From Cognaticolwellia mytili (GTDB lineage Bacteria; Pseudomonadota; Gammaproteobacteria; Enterobacterales; Alteromonadaceae), in the NCBI RefSeq assembly GCF_002104475.1, contig NZ_NBOF01000005.1, positions 186,001 to 250,000 of the forward strand: 64,000 nt of DNA, read 5' to 3'. The position numbers were made by a program, and so were the translations under genes. The notes under the pieces were generated by a model that saw only the letters and a program-made list of their open reading frames with translations, made no database searches and had not been told where the DNA came from. Positions 26,856 to 35,736 of the stretch are shown here, in pieces (the stretch's first letter is position 1; the number at the start of each line of letters is the position of its first letter).

Positions 26856-29744
26856 TTACCTAAATACGCTTTCAGCCGCAATCACATCAACATTTTTTGC
26901 TGGTAGTGTGAGCTTATAGCTTTCGATAACTTTATCAGTTGCTAATAACTCAGCTGGCTTTTCAGAATTGTATTTCAATGGTGAGACTTGTTCTGATAAC
27001 AAACGTTTTTTCATGTCTTCGCCATCACCTGAAATAAAGACATAATGAATATCATCAGTCTGCAAGTTTTCTTTAATTACGCGATTAACGTCGGCCAAAG
27101 AAAGCTTTGCAAACTGCTCACGGACATATTTAACAAACTCACCAGTTTGGTAGAACTCGCTATCAAGCGCATAGCCTAATTGTTGGTCTTGGCTAGCAAC
27201 CAATTGCGGTGCATAGTTAGTTAAATAATTACGCGTTGCTTGAAAGTCTTTTTCACTCATGCCATTTTCAATTAGCTTGTCCAGCTCATATAAAGCGGCA
27301 CGTGTAGCAAAATGGGCATCATTATTCGAACGTAATGGACGTAACCACACTTGGAAAATTTGGCTTGAACGACCTAAGTTAGCATCTGGCTTAGTTTGGA
27401 ACATACCACGTGGAAAATACTCAATATAAGAATAATCACCGTAGTTCATGCCACGTGCTTGGCGAATTTGTTGGTACAAGTAGCTGTTTGAACTTCTGTG
27501 CTCGCCAAAGTACGAACGCACTAACCAAAGCGCTGCCCAGTCTTTATCATTACGGATAGTATCAATTGGAAAGCCAAATGAAACCGCAGTTGATTGTGCA
27601 TTCTTCTCAACAATAGTCGCATGATGGCCTTTTAACACTGGCGCTTTTGCAATCGTTAAGCGTTTTTCATCACCCACGGGTAAAACCGTTAAATCTTTCA
27701 TTAACTGTGCTTTTAAGTCACTTGGCATAGCGCCGGTAATACCTAAATGCAGCTTAGCTTGCGTTAACTGTGCAGCATAAAAAGCTTTAACATCATCAAG
27801 AGTTAGCGCTGCTAAATCAGATAAGTCACCACTATTAAAGTTTTCATAGGCATGACCTCGGTAAAGTTCGCTATAAAGCACCTCTTTACCTAATTCTTCG
27901 TCATTTGATGATTTTAAACCGGACTTAATACCGTCAATCAATTCTTTTTTCAGACGTTTAAAGTCATCTTCACGCCAGCCTGGATTCAGCAATTGGTCGC
28001 TAATTAATTGATACCATTGCTCAGCATTGTCTTTGTGAACTCGCCCCGTAAACGACATCATTTCTTTATCAAGCTGCGAAGAGAAGCTGCCCGCTAATGG
28101 ATATAAACCTTTTTGAATGTCTTTATAGCTTTGCGTTGCTGAACCGCCCTGCGTTAACATTTGTGCAGTTAATGCTGCCACACCTTTCTTGCCGACAGGG
28201 TCTGCCGCAGCACCGGTGTAAAATAAAAAGTTAACATCAATTAACGGCGATTCGTTGGTTTTATCTAGTACGGTAAATCGTGCTGTTTTAGACTTAGCGC
28301 TATCCGCGGCAATTTTTGCAACGGCTGCGTTTAAATCAACTTCTTGCGCAAATGCTTCTACTTTATCAAGTGCTGAAAGCGTCACTGTCGTACGATTATC
28401 ATCAATAAAATATTTATTTGCTACGCGTTTGATATCTTCAGCCGAAATATTATCAAAACTGTTATATAAGTGGTTTATCGTTTCTGGATCACGATCAAAA
28501 TGCATATAACTAGCAAGTGTTGATGCAATTGACTCTGATGAGTCTAAGCTATTTACGAAGCTATATTTTAAGTTTGATTTTAAGTTATCTAACTTCTCTG
28601 TAGAAACAAGTTCAGTACGTGCTTGAGCGTATGTACGATTAATAGCATCGCGTACAGTCGCTAAGTCTTTTTCTTCATTCACTTTAATGAAAACGTGACG
28701 TAAGCCTGCATCTTTCGTTTCTGGGTTGTAGTTAAACATTTGGCTTGCCAATTGTTTATCAACCACTAACTCTTGGTATAACGCTGAGTTATTTGAAAAG
28801 TATAATTGCGAAATTAAATCGAGTGCGGCACGATCTTTCTTCTTCGGTTGCCAATCAGCACCTTTGTACGACACTAATAGCCAATGCCCAGGTAAGCCAT
28901 CAAATTTTTCATGTACATAACGAGGTGCGGTTTGTGCTGGCTCTTGGGCGATATCATTTACAAAATCACCTTTTTTCCAGTTACCCCAATGCTTTTCAAC
29001 CATCGCCATGGTTGCTTCTGGTTCAACATCACCAACAATTACCAAGGAGACATATTCTGGCTTATAAAACTGTTTAAAGAACTTTTCACCATAGGCTAGT
29101 TGATTAGGCATAGCTTCAACGTCTTCAAAAAATCCCATGGTGGTATGTTTATAGGTGTGGGTATCAAAAGCTTCTTTACGTACTGCTGCTAATAATTTAC
29201 GAATAGGACTAGCATTATTTTTTAAGTATTCACCTTTAACCGTTAACGCTTCAGTTTTAAATTGTGCGTCGGTATAGTTTAAGTTTTTAAAATGATCGGC
29301 CTGAATTTCTAATACTTTATCTAAATGATCTTTAGAAAAATCTAAATGATAGTTGGTGTAATCATTAGTAGTATATGCACCGTTATCCACGCCAGCATTT
29401 TTAAATAAATCAGCATAAACGTCTTGTGGAAATTTATCTGAACCTTTAAACATCATATGTTCAAAAAAGTGGGCAAAGCCTGTTCGTCCCGCTTCATCTT
29501 CATCACGAGAACCAACAGAAACCGGAATTTGCACTGATACCAGGTCTGGGTAGTCAGTTTTTACAATCAATACTCGTAAGCCATTTTCTAATTCTTTAAA
29601 AACATAATTTTGGCTAAATACTTTATTTTGGTTAACTTCAACTGCCGCACTTTCTGGCGTTGAGCTTTGATTGTTTTGTGTTGCTACACAAGCTGAGAGG
29701 GTGAAGCTGGCCACAATGGCCGCTGCTAAATATTTAATTTTCAT
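26856..29744 (-). CDS. M16-family zinc metalloprotease lipoprotein
   Basis: 962 residues. Signal peptide with lipobox LSAC near residue 19, so lipid-anchored, probably in the periplasm. The first half is a catalytic M16 unit with the inverted zinc motif HFFEH (H92, E95, H96) and the distal Glu in 'ALTVKGEYLK'. The second half (about 500-930) is a second M16 pair lacking HxxEH, as usual for the inactive half that closes the chamber. The length equals pitrilysin/insulysin-type enzymes, which degrade short peptides. A Gly/Ser-rich substrate-clamp region ('FPIDTIRNDKDWAALWLVRSYFGEH') is present. Monocistronic, divergent from an SDR gene. Confidence 0.92.
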   Translation of the reverse strand: MKIKYLAAAIVASFTLSACVATQNNQSSTPESAAVEVNQNKVFSQNYVFKELENGLRVLIVKTDYPDLVSVQIPVSVGSRDEDEAGRTGFAHFFEHMMFKGSDKFPQDVYADLFKNAGVDNGAYTTNDYTNYHLDFSKDHLDKVLEIQADHFKNLNYTDAQFKTEALTVKGEYLKNNASPIRKLLAAVRKEAFDTHTYKHTTMGFFEDVEAMPNQLAYGEKFFKQFYKPEYVSLVIVGDVEPEATMAMVEKHWGNWKKGDFVNDIAQEPAQTAPRYVHEKFDGLPGHWLLVSYKGADWQPKKKDRAALDLISQLYFSNNSALYQELVVDKQLASQMFNYNPETKDAGLRHVFIKVNEEKDLATVRDAINRTYAQARTELVSTEKLDNLKSNLKYSFVNSLDSSESIASTLASYMHFDRDPETINHLYNSFDNISAEDIKRVANKYFIDDNRTTVTLSALDKVEAFAQEVDLNAAVAKIAADSAKSKTARFTVLDKTNESPLIDVNFLFYTGAAADPVGKKGVAALTAQMLTQGGSATQSYKDIQKGLYPLAGSFSSQLDKEMMSFTGRVHKDNAEQWYQLISDQLLNPGWREDDFKRLKKELIDGIKSGLKSSNDEELGKEVLYSELYRGHAYENFNSGDLSDLAALTLDDVKAFYAAQLTQAKLHLGITGAMPSDLKAQLMKDLTVLPVGDEKRLTIAKAPVLKGHHATIVEKNAQSTAVSFGFPIDTIRNDKDWAALWLVRSYFGEHRSSNSYLYQQIRQARGMNYGDYSYIEYFPRGMFQTKPDANLGRSSQIFQVWLRPLRSNNDAHFATRAALYELDKLIENGMSEKDFQATRNYLTNYAPQLVASQDQQLGYALDSEFYQTGEFVKYVREQFAKLSLADVNRVIKENLQTDDIHYVFISGDGEDMKKRLLSEQVSPLKYNSEKPAELLATDKVIESYKLTLPAKNVDVIAAESVFR

Positions 29745-29891
29745 TATTGATCCCTTTATTGTTATGCTGCTATTTTATGAAAATCATTGACACTTTTCAT
29801 CACTTTAACAATAACTTTACAATATTTTCTGTAACAGAATACATACAGCCTAAATCAACCACGTTTTACTAAAAATAGGTGAACTAGAACT

Positions 29892-30713
29892 ATGAATTCC
29901 GACTTTAACAATAAAACGGTCATTATTACCGGTGCTTCCGCTGGCGTTGGTGCCGCCACAGCTAAAACCTTTGCCAGTCATGGTGCAAACTTAGTTTTGG
30001 TTGCCCGAGGGCAAGAAGGGCTTGATAGCATTGCTAAAGAACTTGAAAAAGTAACATCAGTACTAACCGTGGCAATGGACATTAATAATGCCAAAGCCAA
30101 CAAAGTATTATTCCTAAAAGCATTTGAAGCCTTTGGCTCTGTCGACGTATTAATTAATAATGCCGGTTTTCATCAACGTGGTGATGTTGCGTTAAATCAG
30201 GCTGATAAATTGGCGCAAATGGTTGATGTGAACTTACGTGCTCCTATTCAACTTTCCACCTTAGCTTTACCTTACATGCGAAAAGCTAAAGGTGGCGCCA
30301 TTGTTAATGTTGGCTCTTTAGCAGGTAGAGCGCCCTTACAAGGTGCAGCAACTTACGCGGCCACAAAAGCAGGTTTGCGAGCATTTACTTACTCGTTATC
30401 TGATGAATTAAAAGGTAGTGACATTAATGTTGGTATTGTATCACCGGGCCCCATTGATACGGGTTTTATCATGTCGGAAATTGATCAGGTTGAAGATATT
30501 GTTTTCTCACAAGCAATGAGCAGCGCACAACAAGTCGCTGATGCTATTGTCAGTTGCGCTCGTGGCGAAGCAGTAGAAATTTCATTACCACGCACGAGCG
30601 GTTGGTTAACAACAATAGCTTACTTATTTCCAACATTACGAAGAGCCTTACGACCTGCGTTATACCGCAAAGGCCGTAAAGCGAAAGAAAAATACAAACA
30701 AGGCGGGGATTAA
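29892..30713 (+). CDS. Short-chain dehydrogenase/reductase
   Basis: 273 residues. Classical SDR: the cofactor glycine motif TGASAGVG at about 14-21, the structural 'INNAG' near 89-93, catalytic Ser in 'VGSLAGRAP' and the Tyr-Lys pair in 'TYAATKAG'. 'VSPGPIDTGF' after the active site is typical. The Arg in 'VARGQEG' after the second strand suggests NADP(H). It oxidises or reduces an unknown carbonyl or alcohol. The C-terminal end is basic ('RKGRKAKEKYKQGG') and contains a short hydrophobic part ('TTIAYLFPTL') that could bind membranes. An AGGTGA site precedes the ATG. Confidence 0.88.
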   Translation: MNSDFNNKTVIITGASAGVGAATAKTFASHGANLVLVARGQEGLDSIAKELEKVTSVLTVAMDINNAKANKVLFLKAFEAFGSVDVLINNAGFHQRGDVALNQADKLAQMVDVNLRAPIQLSTLALPYMRKAKGGAIVNVGSLAGRAPLQGAATYAATKAGLRAFTYSLSDELKGSDINVGIVSPGPIDTGFIMSEIDQVEDIVFSQAMSSAQQVADAIVSCARGEAVEISLPRTSGWLTTIAYLFPTLRRALRPALYRKGRKAKEKYKQGGD

Positions 30714-30741
30714 GCTAACGACTCTTTATATTTCTAAACTT

Positions 30742-31668
30742 TTATTCAGTCACTATTCGAGTCAGTACCGGTGTTTGACAAACATCAAGCACAGGTGGTG
30801 GCTTCTTAAAGAAAAAAGCATTGTCACGTTTAATGCGCTCAGCTAATTTTGTAGCAAATAAGGCACTTTCGGTATTTTTAATTTCTAATTGAATTTGCTC
30901 TGCTTCTGGTACATCGGCCATCATTTTCATAGAAATTATCGGTGTATAAGCGCTTTTAGGCACTTCAGTATCACCGTCTATTGTTGCTGTTCGAGTGATT
31001 GCTTGCACGTGGTTCATACCGTAAATAACGCGGCCAAATATAGTCATAATACGGTCTAAGTATCTTGGTGCTTGGCCGTTAGTTATATAAAAATGGCTAG
31101 ATGCTGAGTTTGCGTCATTGCCACGTGCCATTGCAATAACGCCAGGACAATGTGTTAACCATGCACGTTTTTCACTGGCATTGGTTGCCAAAGCAAAACC
31201 GTCTTTAAAACCTGTTTGCTCAGCAAATAAGTCTTTGTTTTGCACTAAGGTAAATGACCAATTTTTGTCTGTTTGCCATTCTCCTTCAAGATCTAACTCT
31301 GCAACTGAGCGATCAGAGCTACTGCCGTCTTCTGGCCCTGCTTGCGCGACAAAACCATCAATAACACGGTAAAATTTATTACCGTCATAGTGGGCTTCTT
31401 TTGTTAAACGCATAAATTGTTCAACATGCTTCGGTGAAAATTGTGGTGCTAATTCAATCACTACTTTACCGTGTGGCAAAGTCATCATCACCATATTTTC
31501 AATCGCTACTGCTCGCCATTCATCTTTATTTTTCAAGGCATTTTCAGCAGCAACACGTGCCATTATTTGTTCCTGAACACTTTGCTCTGCATTCGCCACT
31601 GAACTTAGCGATAAACTCACTGCACCAAAAGCCATCACTAAACCTGAAAACATTTTATTAAATTTCAT
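30742..31668 (-). CDS. Periplasmic cyclophilin-type peptidyl-prolyl isomerase
   Basis: 308 residues from the ATG at 31668, which has AAAGGG 6 bases upstream; a GTG two codons before is less likely. A signal peptide ends near residue 27 ('SSVANA'). The cyclophilin fold is shown by 'HYDGNKFYRVIDGFVAQAG', 'CPGVIAMARGNDANSASSHFYIT' and 'FGRVIYGMNHVQAI'. The catalytic Arg is retained in 'FYRVIDGFVAQ'. The protein catalyses cis-trans isomerisation of prolyl bonds in exported proteins. It is longer than PpiA (about 190) with an N-terminal 50-residue and a C-terminal helical extension. Divergent from the DUF445 gene. Confidence 0.88.
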   Translation of the reverse strand: MKFNKMFSGLVMAFGAVSLSLSSVANAEQSVQEQIMARVAAENALKNKDEWRAVAIENMVMMTLPHGKVVIELAPQFSPKHVEQFMRLTKEAHYDGNKFYRVIDGFVAQAGPEDGSSSDRSVAELDLEGEWQTDKNWSFTLVQNKDLFAEQTGFKDGFALATNASEKRAWLTHCPGVIAMARGNDANSASSHFYITNGQAPRYLDRIMTIFGRVIYGMNHVQAITRTATIDGDTEVPKSAYTPIISMKMMADVPEAEQIQLEIKNTESALFATKLAERIKRDNAFFFKKPPPVLDVCQTPVLTRIVTE

Positions 31669-31710
31669 GAGCACCCTTTATTATAATTTTTATATTACTT
31701 AGTAAATCAG

Positions 31711-31735
31711 AACTAGCTTTTCGGTGCTAGTTTTT
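31711..31735 (+). terminator. Hairpin with T tract inside a divergent promoter region
   Basis: AACTAGC (31711-31717) pairs with GCTAGTT (31726-31732) and is followed by TTT on the plus strand. It lies about 125 bases upstream of the DUF445 start and faces it, so it might be an attenuator or the end of a short upstream transcript. Confidence 0.4.
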
Positions 31736-31820
31736 GCGAAAAAAACGCCGAAAATAAATGAATTATTGGCGCAACTGCGGGCAATTGATAACATAGTCGC
31801 CATAAATTCAAATACCTACA

Positions 31821-31841
31821 CTTATAGCTGCAAGCTATAAG
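31821..31841. repeat. Inverted repeat upstream of the DUF445 gene
   Basis: CTTATAGC (31821-31828) and GCTATAAG (31834-31841) flank a 5-base spacer, 17 bases before the GTG start. It may be an operator or an mRNA leader hairpin. Confidence 0.4.
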
Positions 31842-31857
31842 GCATTGCGGAGCTTTC

Positions 31858-32568
31858 GTGAATAAAAGTTTTATCACTAATTTCTTAGCATTCATCGCTG
31901 TTATTCTTGGCTATGCATTTGCAAATAATATTATTTTCACCATAGGTTTATTTGCCTTATCGGGCGCAATAACCAATTGGCTGGCAATTCATATGTTATT
32001 TGAACGTGTACCTTTTTTATATGGCTCAGGCGTTATTCCGGCACGTTTTGAAGACTTTAAGCTCGCTATTCGTAGTTTAATGATGGAACAATTTTTTACC
32101 GAAGAAAACATCGATCGATTTTTAGCTGGTAATGATAACCCAGCGACAGCTATCGATTTAGCACCCGTGATCAACAAAGTTGATTTATCACCCGCATTTG
32201 ACAATTTAGTTAGTGTTGTAGAGCAATCATCATTTGGTGGCATGTTGGCAATGGTCGGCGGCACCGAAGCGTTACAGCCAATGCGCGAACCTTTTATTGA
32301 AAAAATGCGCGCATCTGTTGTTGAGATCAGCCAAAGTGAAGAATTCAATACAATTTTACGTGAAGAGTTAGAGCAGCCAAGTGTAATGGCAGGTATGCGC
32401 GATAAAGTCAGTGACATTATTGAAAAACGCCTAAATGAACTAACACCGCAGCTCGTTAAAGAAATAGTGCAAAAAATGATTCACGAGCACTTAGGCTGGT
32501 TAGTTGTTTGGGGTGGTGTTTTTGGCGGTATCATTGGCTTAGTTGCCGCGGTTTCAAGAAACTTCTAA
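31858..32568 (+). CDS. DUF445-family inner-membrane protein
   Basis: 236 residues. The start codon is GTG, with GGAG 7 bases upstream. N-terminal hydrophobic helices (about 5-25 and 27-48) lead to the family hallmark 'GAITNWLAIHMLFERVP', followed by a helical amphipathic middle part and a C-terminal membrane helix ('HLGWLVVWGGVFGGIIGLVAAV'). DUF445 proteins are inner-membrane proteins of undefined role. No other family evidence exists in the neighbourhood. A strong terminator follows, and the gene is alone. Confidence 0.85.
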   Translation: MNKSFITNFLAFIAVILGYAFANNIIFTIGLFALSGAITNWLAIHMLFERVPFLYGSGVIPARFEDFKLAIRSLMMEQFFTEENIDRFLAGNDNPATAIDLAPVINKVDLSPAFDNLVSVVEQSSFGGMLAMVGGTEALQPMREPFIEKMRASVVEISQSEEFNTILREELEQPSVMAGMRDKVSDIIEKRLNELTPQLVKEIVQKMIHEHLGWLVVWGGVFGGIIGLVAAVSRNF

Positions 32569-32612
32569 CTTTCTTGTCACGCAATTAATTTCAACTATTC
32601 AAACCTAAATCT

Positions 32613-32650
32613 AAAGCCAGTAGTTAAGCGCTAACTACTGGCTTTTTCTT
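32613..32650 (+). terminator. Strong intrinsic terminator
   Basis: AAAGCCAGTAGTTA (32613-32626) pairs perfectly with TAACTACTGGCTTT (32632-32645) over a 5-base loop and is followed by TTCTTTC. It ends the DUF445 transcript. Confidence 0.88.
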
Positions 32651-32773
32651 TCTGCCTTCTATGGCTTCCCTCTAGGTACATAAATTGAAACAGTAAAATA
32701 GTTTATATTTTAAACGATTAGCTTAAACTCAGTTTTAGTAGAAATAATAATAATACGCTAGGAATATTTACCA

Positions 32774-33511
32774 ATGACTAACTTTACGCTTCGTTTAATT
32801 CAACTTACTGCCGTAATTGCTATCGCAATAAATTCTACGACAACCTTGGCACTTGATTTAGCCAATAGAACAAAAAGTGATATTCAACTCGACTCTTCTC
32901 GTAAACCGACAGAAATAATGAATTTTGTCGGTGTAAAGCATGGTGATAAAGTGCTCGATTTGTTGGCTGGTGGAGGTTATTACTCAGAGTTACTGTCACG
33001 CGTAGTTGGCAATGAAGGCGAAGTTGTTTTGCAAATTCCTAAAGCATATTTAGGCTTTGTTGGAAAAGAGTTAGAACAGCGCCTAGCTAATGATCGACTT
33101 AAAAATGTTAACTACCTGCTAAGTGAAGCGCCAGATTTACAACTACAGAACAATCATTTTGACAGTGCATTTTTAGTCTTAGGCTACCATGATATGTTTT
33201 TCAAAGACCAAGGTTGGGATTTTCCAGCTGACGTGGTGATGCCACAAGTATTAGCGTCATTGAAAGTTGGTGGTAAATTGTTAGTTGTCGATCACAGTGC
33301 TGTAAGCAAGCGCGGTGCACAAGACACGAAAACCTTACACAGAATTGAAGCTAAGTTTGTCATTAATGACTTAAAAAAATATGGTTTTACCTTAGTTAAA
33401 CAAGCCACGTTTTTGGAAAATAAAAATGACACGCGCAACACATCTGTTTTCTCCCCCGAATTACGTCGTAAAACGGATCGCTTTGTTTTGCTATTTGAAC
33501 GAACAAAGTAG
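32774..33511 (+). CDS. Exported class I methyltransferase-like protein
   Basis: 245 residues. The N-terminus is a signal peptide (hydrophobic 9-20, predicted cut near 'TTTLALDLA'). The mature part is a Rossmann methyltransferase with motif I 'VLDLLAGGGYYSELLS' near residues 59-74 and the later 'LKVGGKLLVVDHS' motif. It resembles the COG4798 group of predicted methyltransferases that carry signal peptides. S-adenosylmethionine is not known in the periplasm, so catalysis or the topology is uncertain. Gene isolated, with a weak terminator-like sequence (about 33526-33551) after the stop. Confidence 0.75.
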   Translation: MTNFTLRLIQLTAVIAIAINSTTTLALDLANRTKSDIQLDSSRKPTEIMNFVGVKHGDKVLDLLAGGGYYSELLSRVVGNEGEVVLQIPKAYLGFVGKELEQRLANDRLKNVNYLLSEAPDLQLQNNHFDSAFLVLGYHDMFFKDQGWDFPADVVMPQVLASLKVGGKLLVVDHSAVSKRGAQDTKTLHRIEAKFVINDLKKYGFTLVKQATFLENKNDTRNTSVFSPELRRKTDRFVLLFERTK

Positions 33512-33810
33512 CGCTGTTCTTCGCCAAAAGTGTAGATAAAAAGGCACTTTTAGGTACTTTTTAAACATTTTGGTTAATTAGAGCTAACGTTAAAATTAAA
33601 AAATAGTTTATTTAAAGTAAAAGACAAATAACTGACAATTATCAGCTATATTTTTTTAGACTATTTTCTAACGCTTTTTTTAACCTTAATGCTTTAATTT
33701 TAACCTTATTGCCGTTATGCTTGCCCTTTAATAACAGGGATTAATGCAGCGTATTCAACATCGGTGTTAAATCGCTTAACTCCCTCTCTTCGTAAAAGGT
33801 AAACCCAGAA
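33512..33810. other. Intergenic region before the aminotransferase gene
   Basis: About 300 AT-rich bases. AAAAGTG (33526-33532) and CACTTTT (33545-33551) form a weak hairpin that could end the methyltransferase transcript. The rest must hold the aminotransferase promoter. No gene is visible. Confidence 0.35.
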
Positions 33811-34998
33811 ATGTTTGGTAGCTTAACGGCGTTGCCTGCCGATCCTATTTTAGGCTTGTTGGCTAAATATCGTGAAGATTCAAATTCTCAAAAAATCGAC
33901 TTAGGTGTTGGTGTTTATAAAAATGAAGCAGGCCATACCGCTGTTTTAGATTGTGTAAAAGCCGCAGAAAAATACCGACTCGATACCGAAGATACCAAAG
34001 TTTATATTGGCCCTACGGGTTCACCACTTTTTAACGAAGAGATGAGCAAATTAGTTTTCGGTCATCATAAAGTCTTGATTGAAGATCGTGCACGTACCGT
34101 TTCTACTCCTGGTGGAACAGGTGCATTACGCGTTGCTGCTGAATTTATTAACTCATGCAAAGCTGGCGCAACTATTTGGGTAAGTGATCCAACATGGGCA
34201 AACCACACTGGTTTGTTTCAAGCTGCTGGCTTAGTAGTTAAAACTTACCCGTACTACGATCATGAAAACAAAAACCTTAACTTTGATGGTATGTTAGCCG
34301 CTTTAAAAGAAGTTAAAGCTGACGATGCCGTGTTACTACACGCATGTTGTCATAACCCAAGCGGCATGGATTTAAGTAAAGAGCAATGGCAACAAGTTGC
34401 TGAAGTTGCGAAAGACATTGGCTTTTTACCACTTGTTGATATGGCTTACCAAGGTTTTGGCGAAGGCTTAGACGACGACGCATACGGTTTACGTTTAATG
34501 GCCGACAGCGTTAAAGAAATGATTGTATGTAGCTCTTGTTCGAAAAACTTTGGCTTATATCGTGAGCGTATTGGCGCCTGTACCATCATAGGTGAAAGTT
34601 CGCATAGTGTTGATGTTGCAAACTCGGTATTACTAACGGTTATTCGTTGTATCTACTCAATGCCACCAGCACACGGTGCCGCGATTGTTGAAACAATTTT
34701 ACATTCTGATGAGTTACGTACTCAATGGCATGCTGAACTTAAAGAAATGCGTGATCGCATTAACGGTAACCGTCAGTTGTTAGTTGATAAACTTATCGAA
34801 AATGGCGTTACTCGTGACTTTAGCTTTATTCCTCGTCAAAAAGGTATGTTCTCATTCTTGGGCATAACGCCAGAGCAAGTACAGCAGTTGCAAGACGAAT
34901 ACAGTATTTACATGGTAGGTTCAAGCCGCATGAGTATTGCCGGTATTGCTAACCGCAATGTTGATTACTTAGCGCAATCAATAGCTAAAGTATTATAG
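33811..34998 (+). CDS. Aromatic-amino-acid/aspartate aminotransferase
   Basis: 395 residues, matching the usual 396-397 of AspC/TyrB. Class I fold-type I aminotransferase motifs are clear: 'IDLGVGVYKNEAG' at the N-terminus, 'YIGPTGSPLF', the pyridoxal-phosphate Lys in 'CSSCSKNFGLYRERIGA' near residue 246, and the 'HACCHNPSGMDL' segment with the NPSG turn. The substrate-carboxylate Arg is expected in 'VGSSRMSIAG' near residue 374. It transfers the amino group between aspartate or an aromatic amino acid and 2-oxoglutarate; AspC versus TyrB cannot be decided from sequence alone. Monocistronic with a perfect terminator. Confidence 0.92.
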   Translation: MFGSLTALPADPILGLLAKYREDSNSQKIDLGVGVYKNEAGHTAVLDCVKAAEKYRLDTEDTKVYIGPTGSPLFNEEMSKLVFGHHKVLIEDRARTVSTPGGTGALRVAAEFINSCKAGATIWVSDPTWANHTGLFQAAGLVVKTYPYYDHENKNLNFDGMLAALKEVKADDAVLLHACCHNPSGMDLSKEQWQQVAEVAKDIGFLPLVDMAYQGFGEGLDDDAYGLRLMADSVKEMIVCSSCSKNFGLYRERIGACTIIGESSHSVDVANSVLLTVIRCIYSMPPAHGAAIVETILHSDELRTQWHAELKEMRDRINGNRQLLVDKLIENGVTRDFSFIPRQKGMFSFLGITPEQVQQLQDEYSIYMVGSSRMSIAGIANRNVDYLAQSIAKVL

Positions 34999-35069
34999 TT
35001 ACTAGCTCTTGACGTGCATGGGTGTACTAATACTTTAAAAGACAGAATGTCTAGAAAAGACCTAAACAT

Positions 35070-35097
35070 AAGCCGCTATTAATAGCGGCTTTTTTAT
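35070..35097 (+). terminator. Strong bidirectional terminator
   Basis: AGCCGCTA (35071-35078) pairs with TAGCGGCT (35083-35090) over TTAA, followed by six T on the plus strand. It ends the aminotransferase gene and lies before the convergent DUF1361 gene. Confidence 0.88.
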
Positions 35098-35115
35098 ACT
35101 CAAAAATTAGAAAAC

Positions 35116-35736
35116 CTAAATGGTTACTGCTTTCATCGGGTGGGTCGCTATACGTGCTTTTACCTTAGCTTTTATGACATTGTTTACCCGACTAAATGCC
35201 TCATAAAAACTATAAAATAGTAAAAACAAAGCAATAATAATCAACATACTTTTACCCCCACTGATATCGACTAAAACATCTCGAAAAACAATGATAGGGT
35301 GATGAATTATATCGCTACTTTCTAAGCGTTGGAAACGTCCTAAATACACACCAATAGCTGCTAGTAGATGAATAATAGGCACAAATGCTTTACTTAGAAA
35401 CCCTTGATTAAGATGTTTTAAATATTGATCAGCCCATTGAATTGAAATGACATAAAACTCAAAATTTACCAATAAAAATATTATGTAAAACGGTACCAGC
35501 ACTAGCAGCAAATATGCTGTTGAAATGTTAGGTGATTTCACCGCAGCAATAAAATGAATGATATCAGTCAGCACGTAAGCACTATTAGGTATAAATGCGA
35601 CAAAAACCAAAGATAATATCCACCAAAGCACACTGCGATGATGGCTAACTTTAAATAAGTAAAATGCCAAAACAAAGGGTATAAACGCCAATATAAAATT
35701 GATGACTACCGTGAAATGTACAGGTATTGAATTCAT
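35116..35736 (-). CDS. DUF1361-family integral membrane protein
   Basis: 206 residues with about six membrane helices. The family hallmark is the loop 'FIPNSAYVLTDIIHF' near residues 48-62. The function of DUF1361 is not known. Its ATG overlaps the TGA of the HAD gene (ATGA), so it is translationally coupled as the last gene of a three-gene operon. 'WWILSL' and a conserved Arg in 'YLGRFQRLESSDI' stand out. The neighbours suggest a membrane process linked with a phosphatase; nothing further can be said. Confidence 0.85.
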   Translation of the reverse strand: MNSIPVHFTVVINFILAFIPFVLAFYLFKVSHHRSVLWWILSLVFVAFIPNSAYVLTDIIHFIAAVKSPNISTAYLLLVLVPFYIIFLLVNFEFYVISIQWADQYLKHLNQGFLSKAFVPIIHLLAAIGVYLGRFQRLESSDIIHHPIIVFRDVLVDISGGKSMLIIIALFLLFYSFYEAFSRVNNVIKAKVKARIATHPMKAVTI

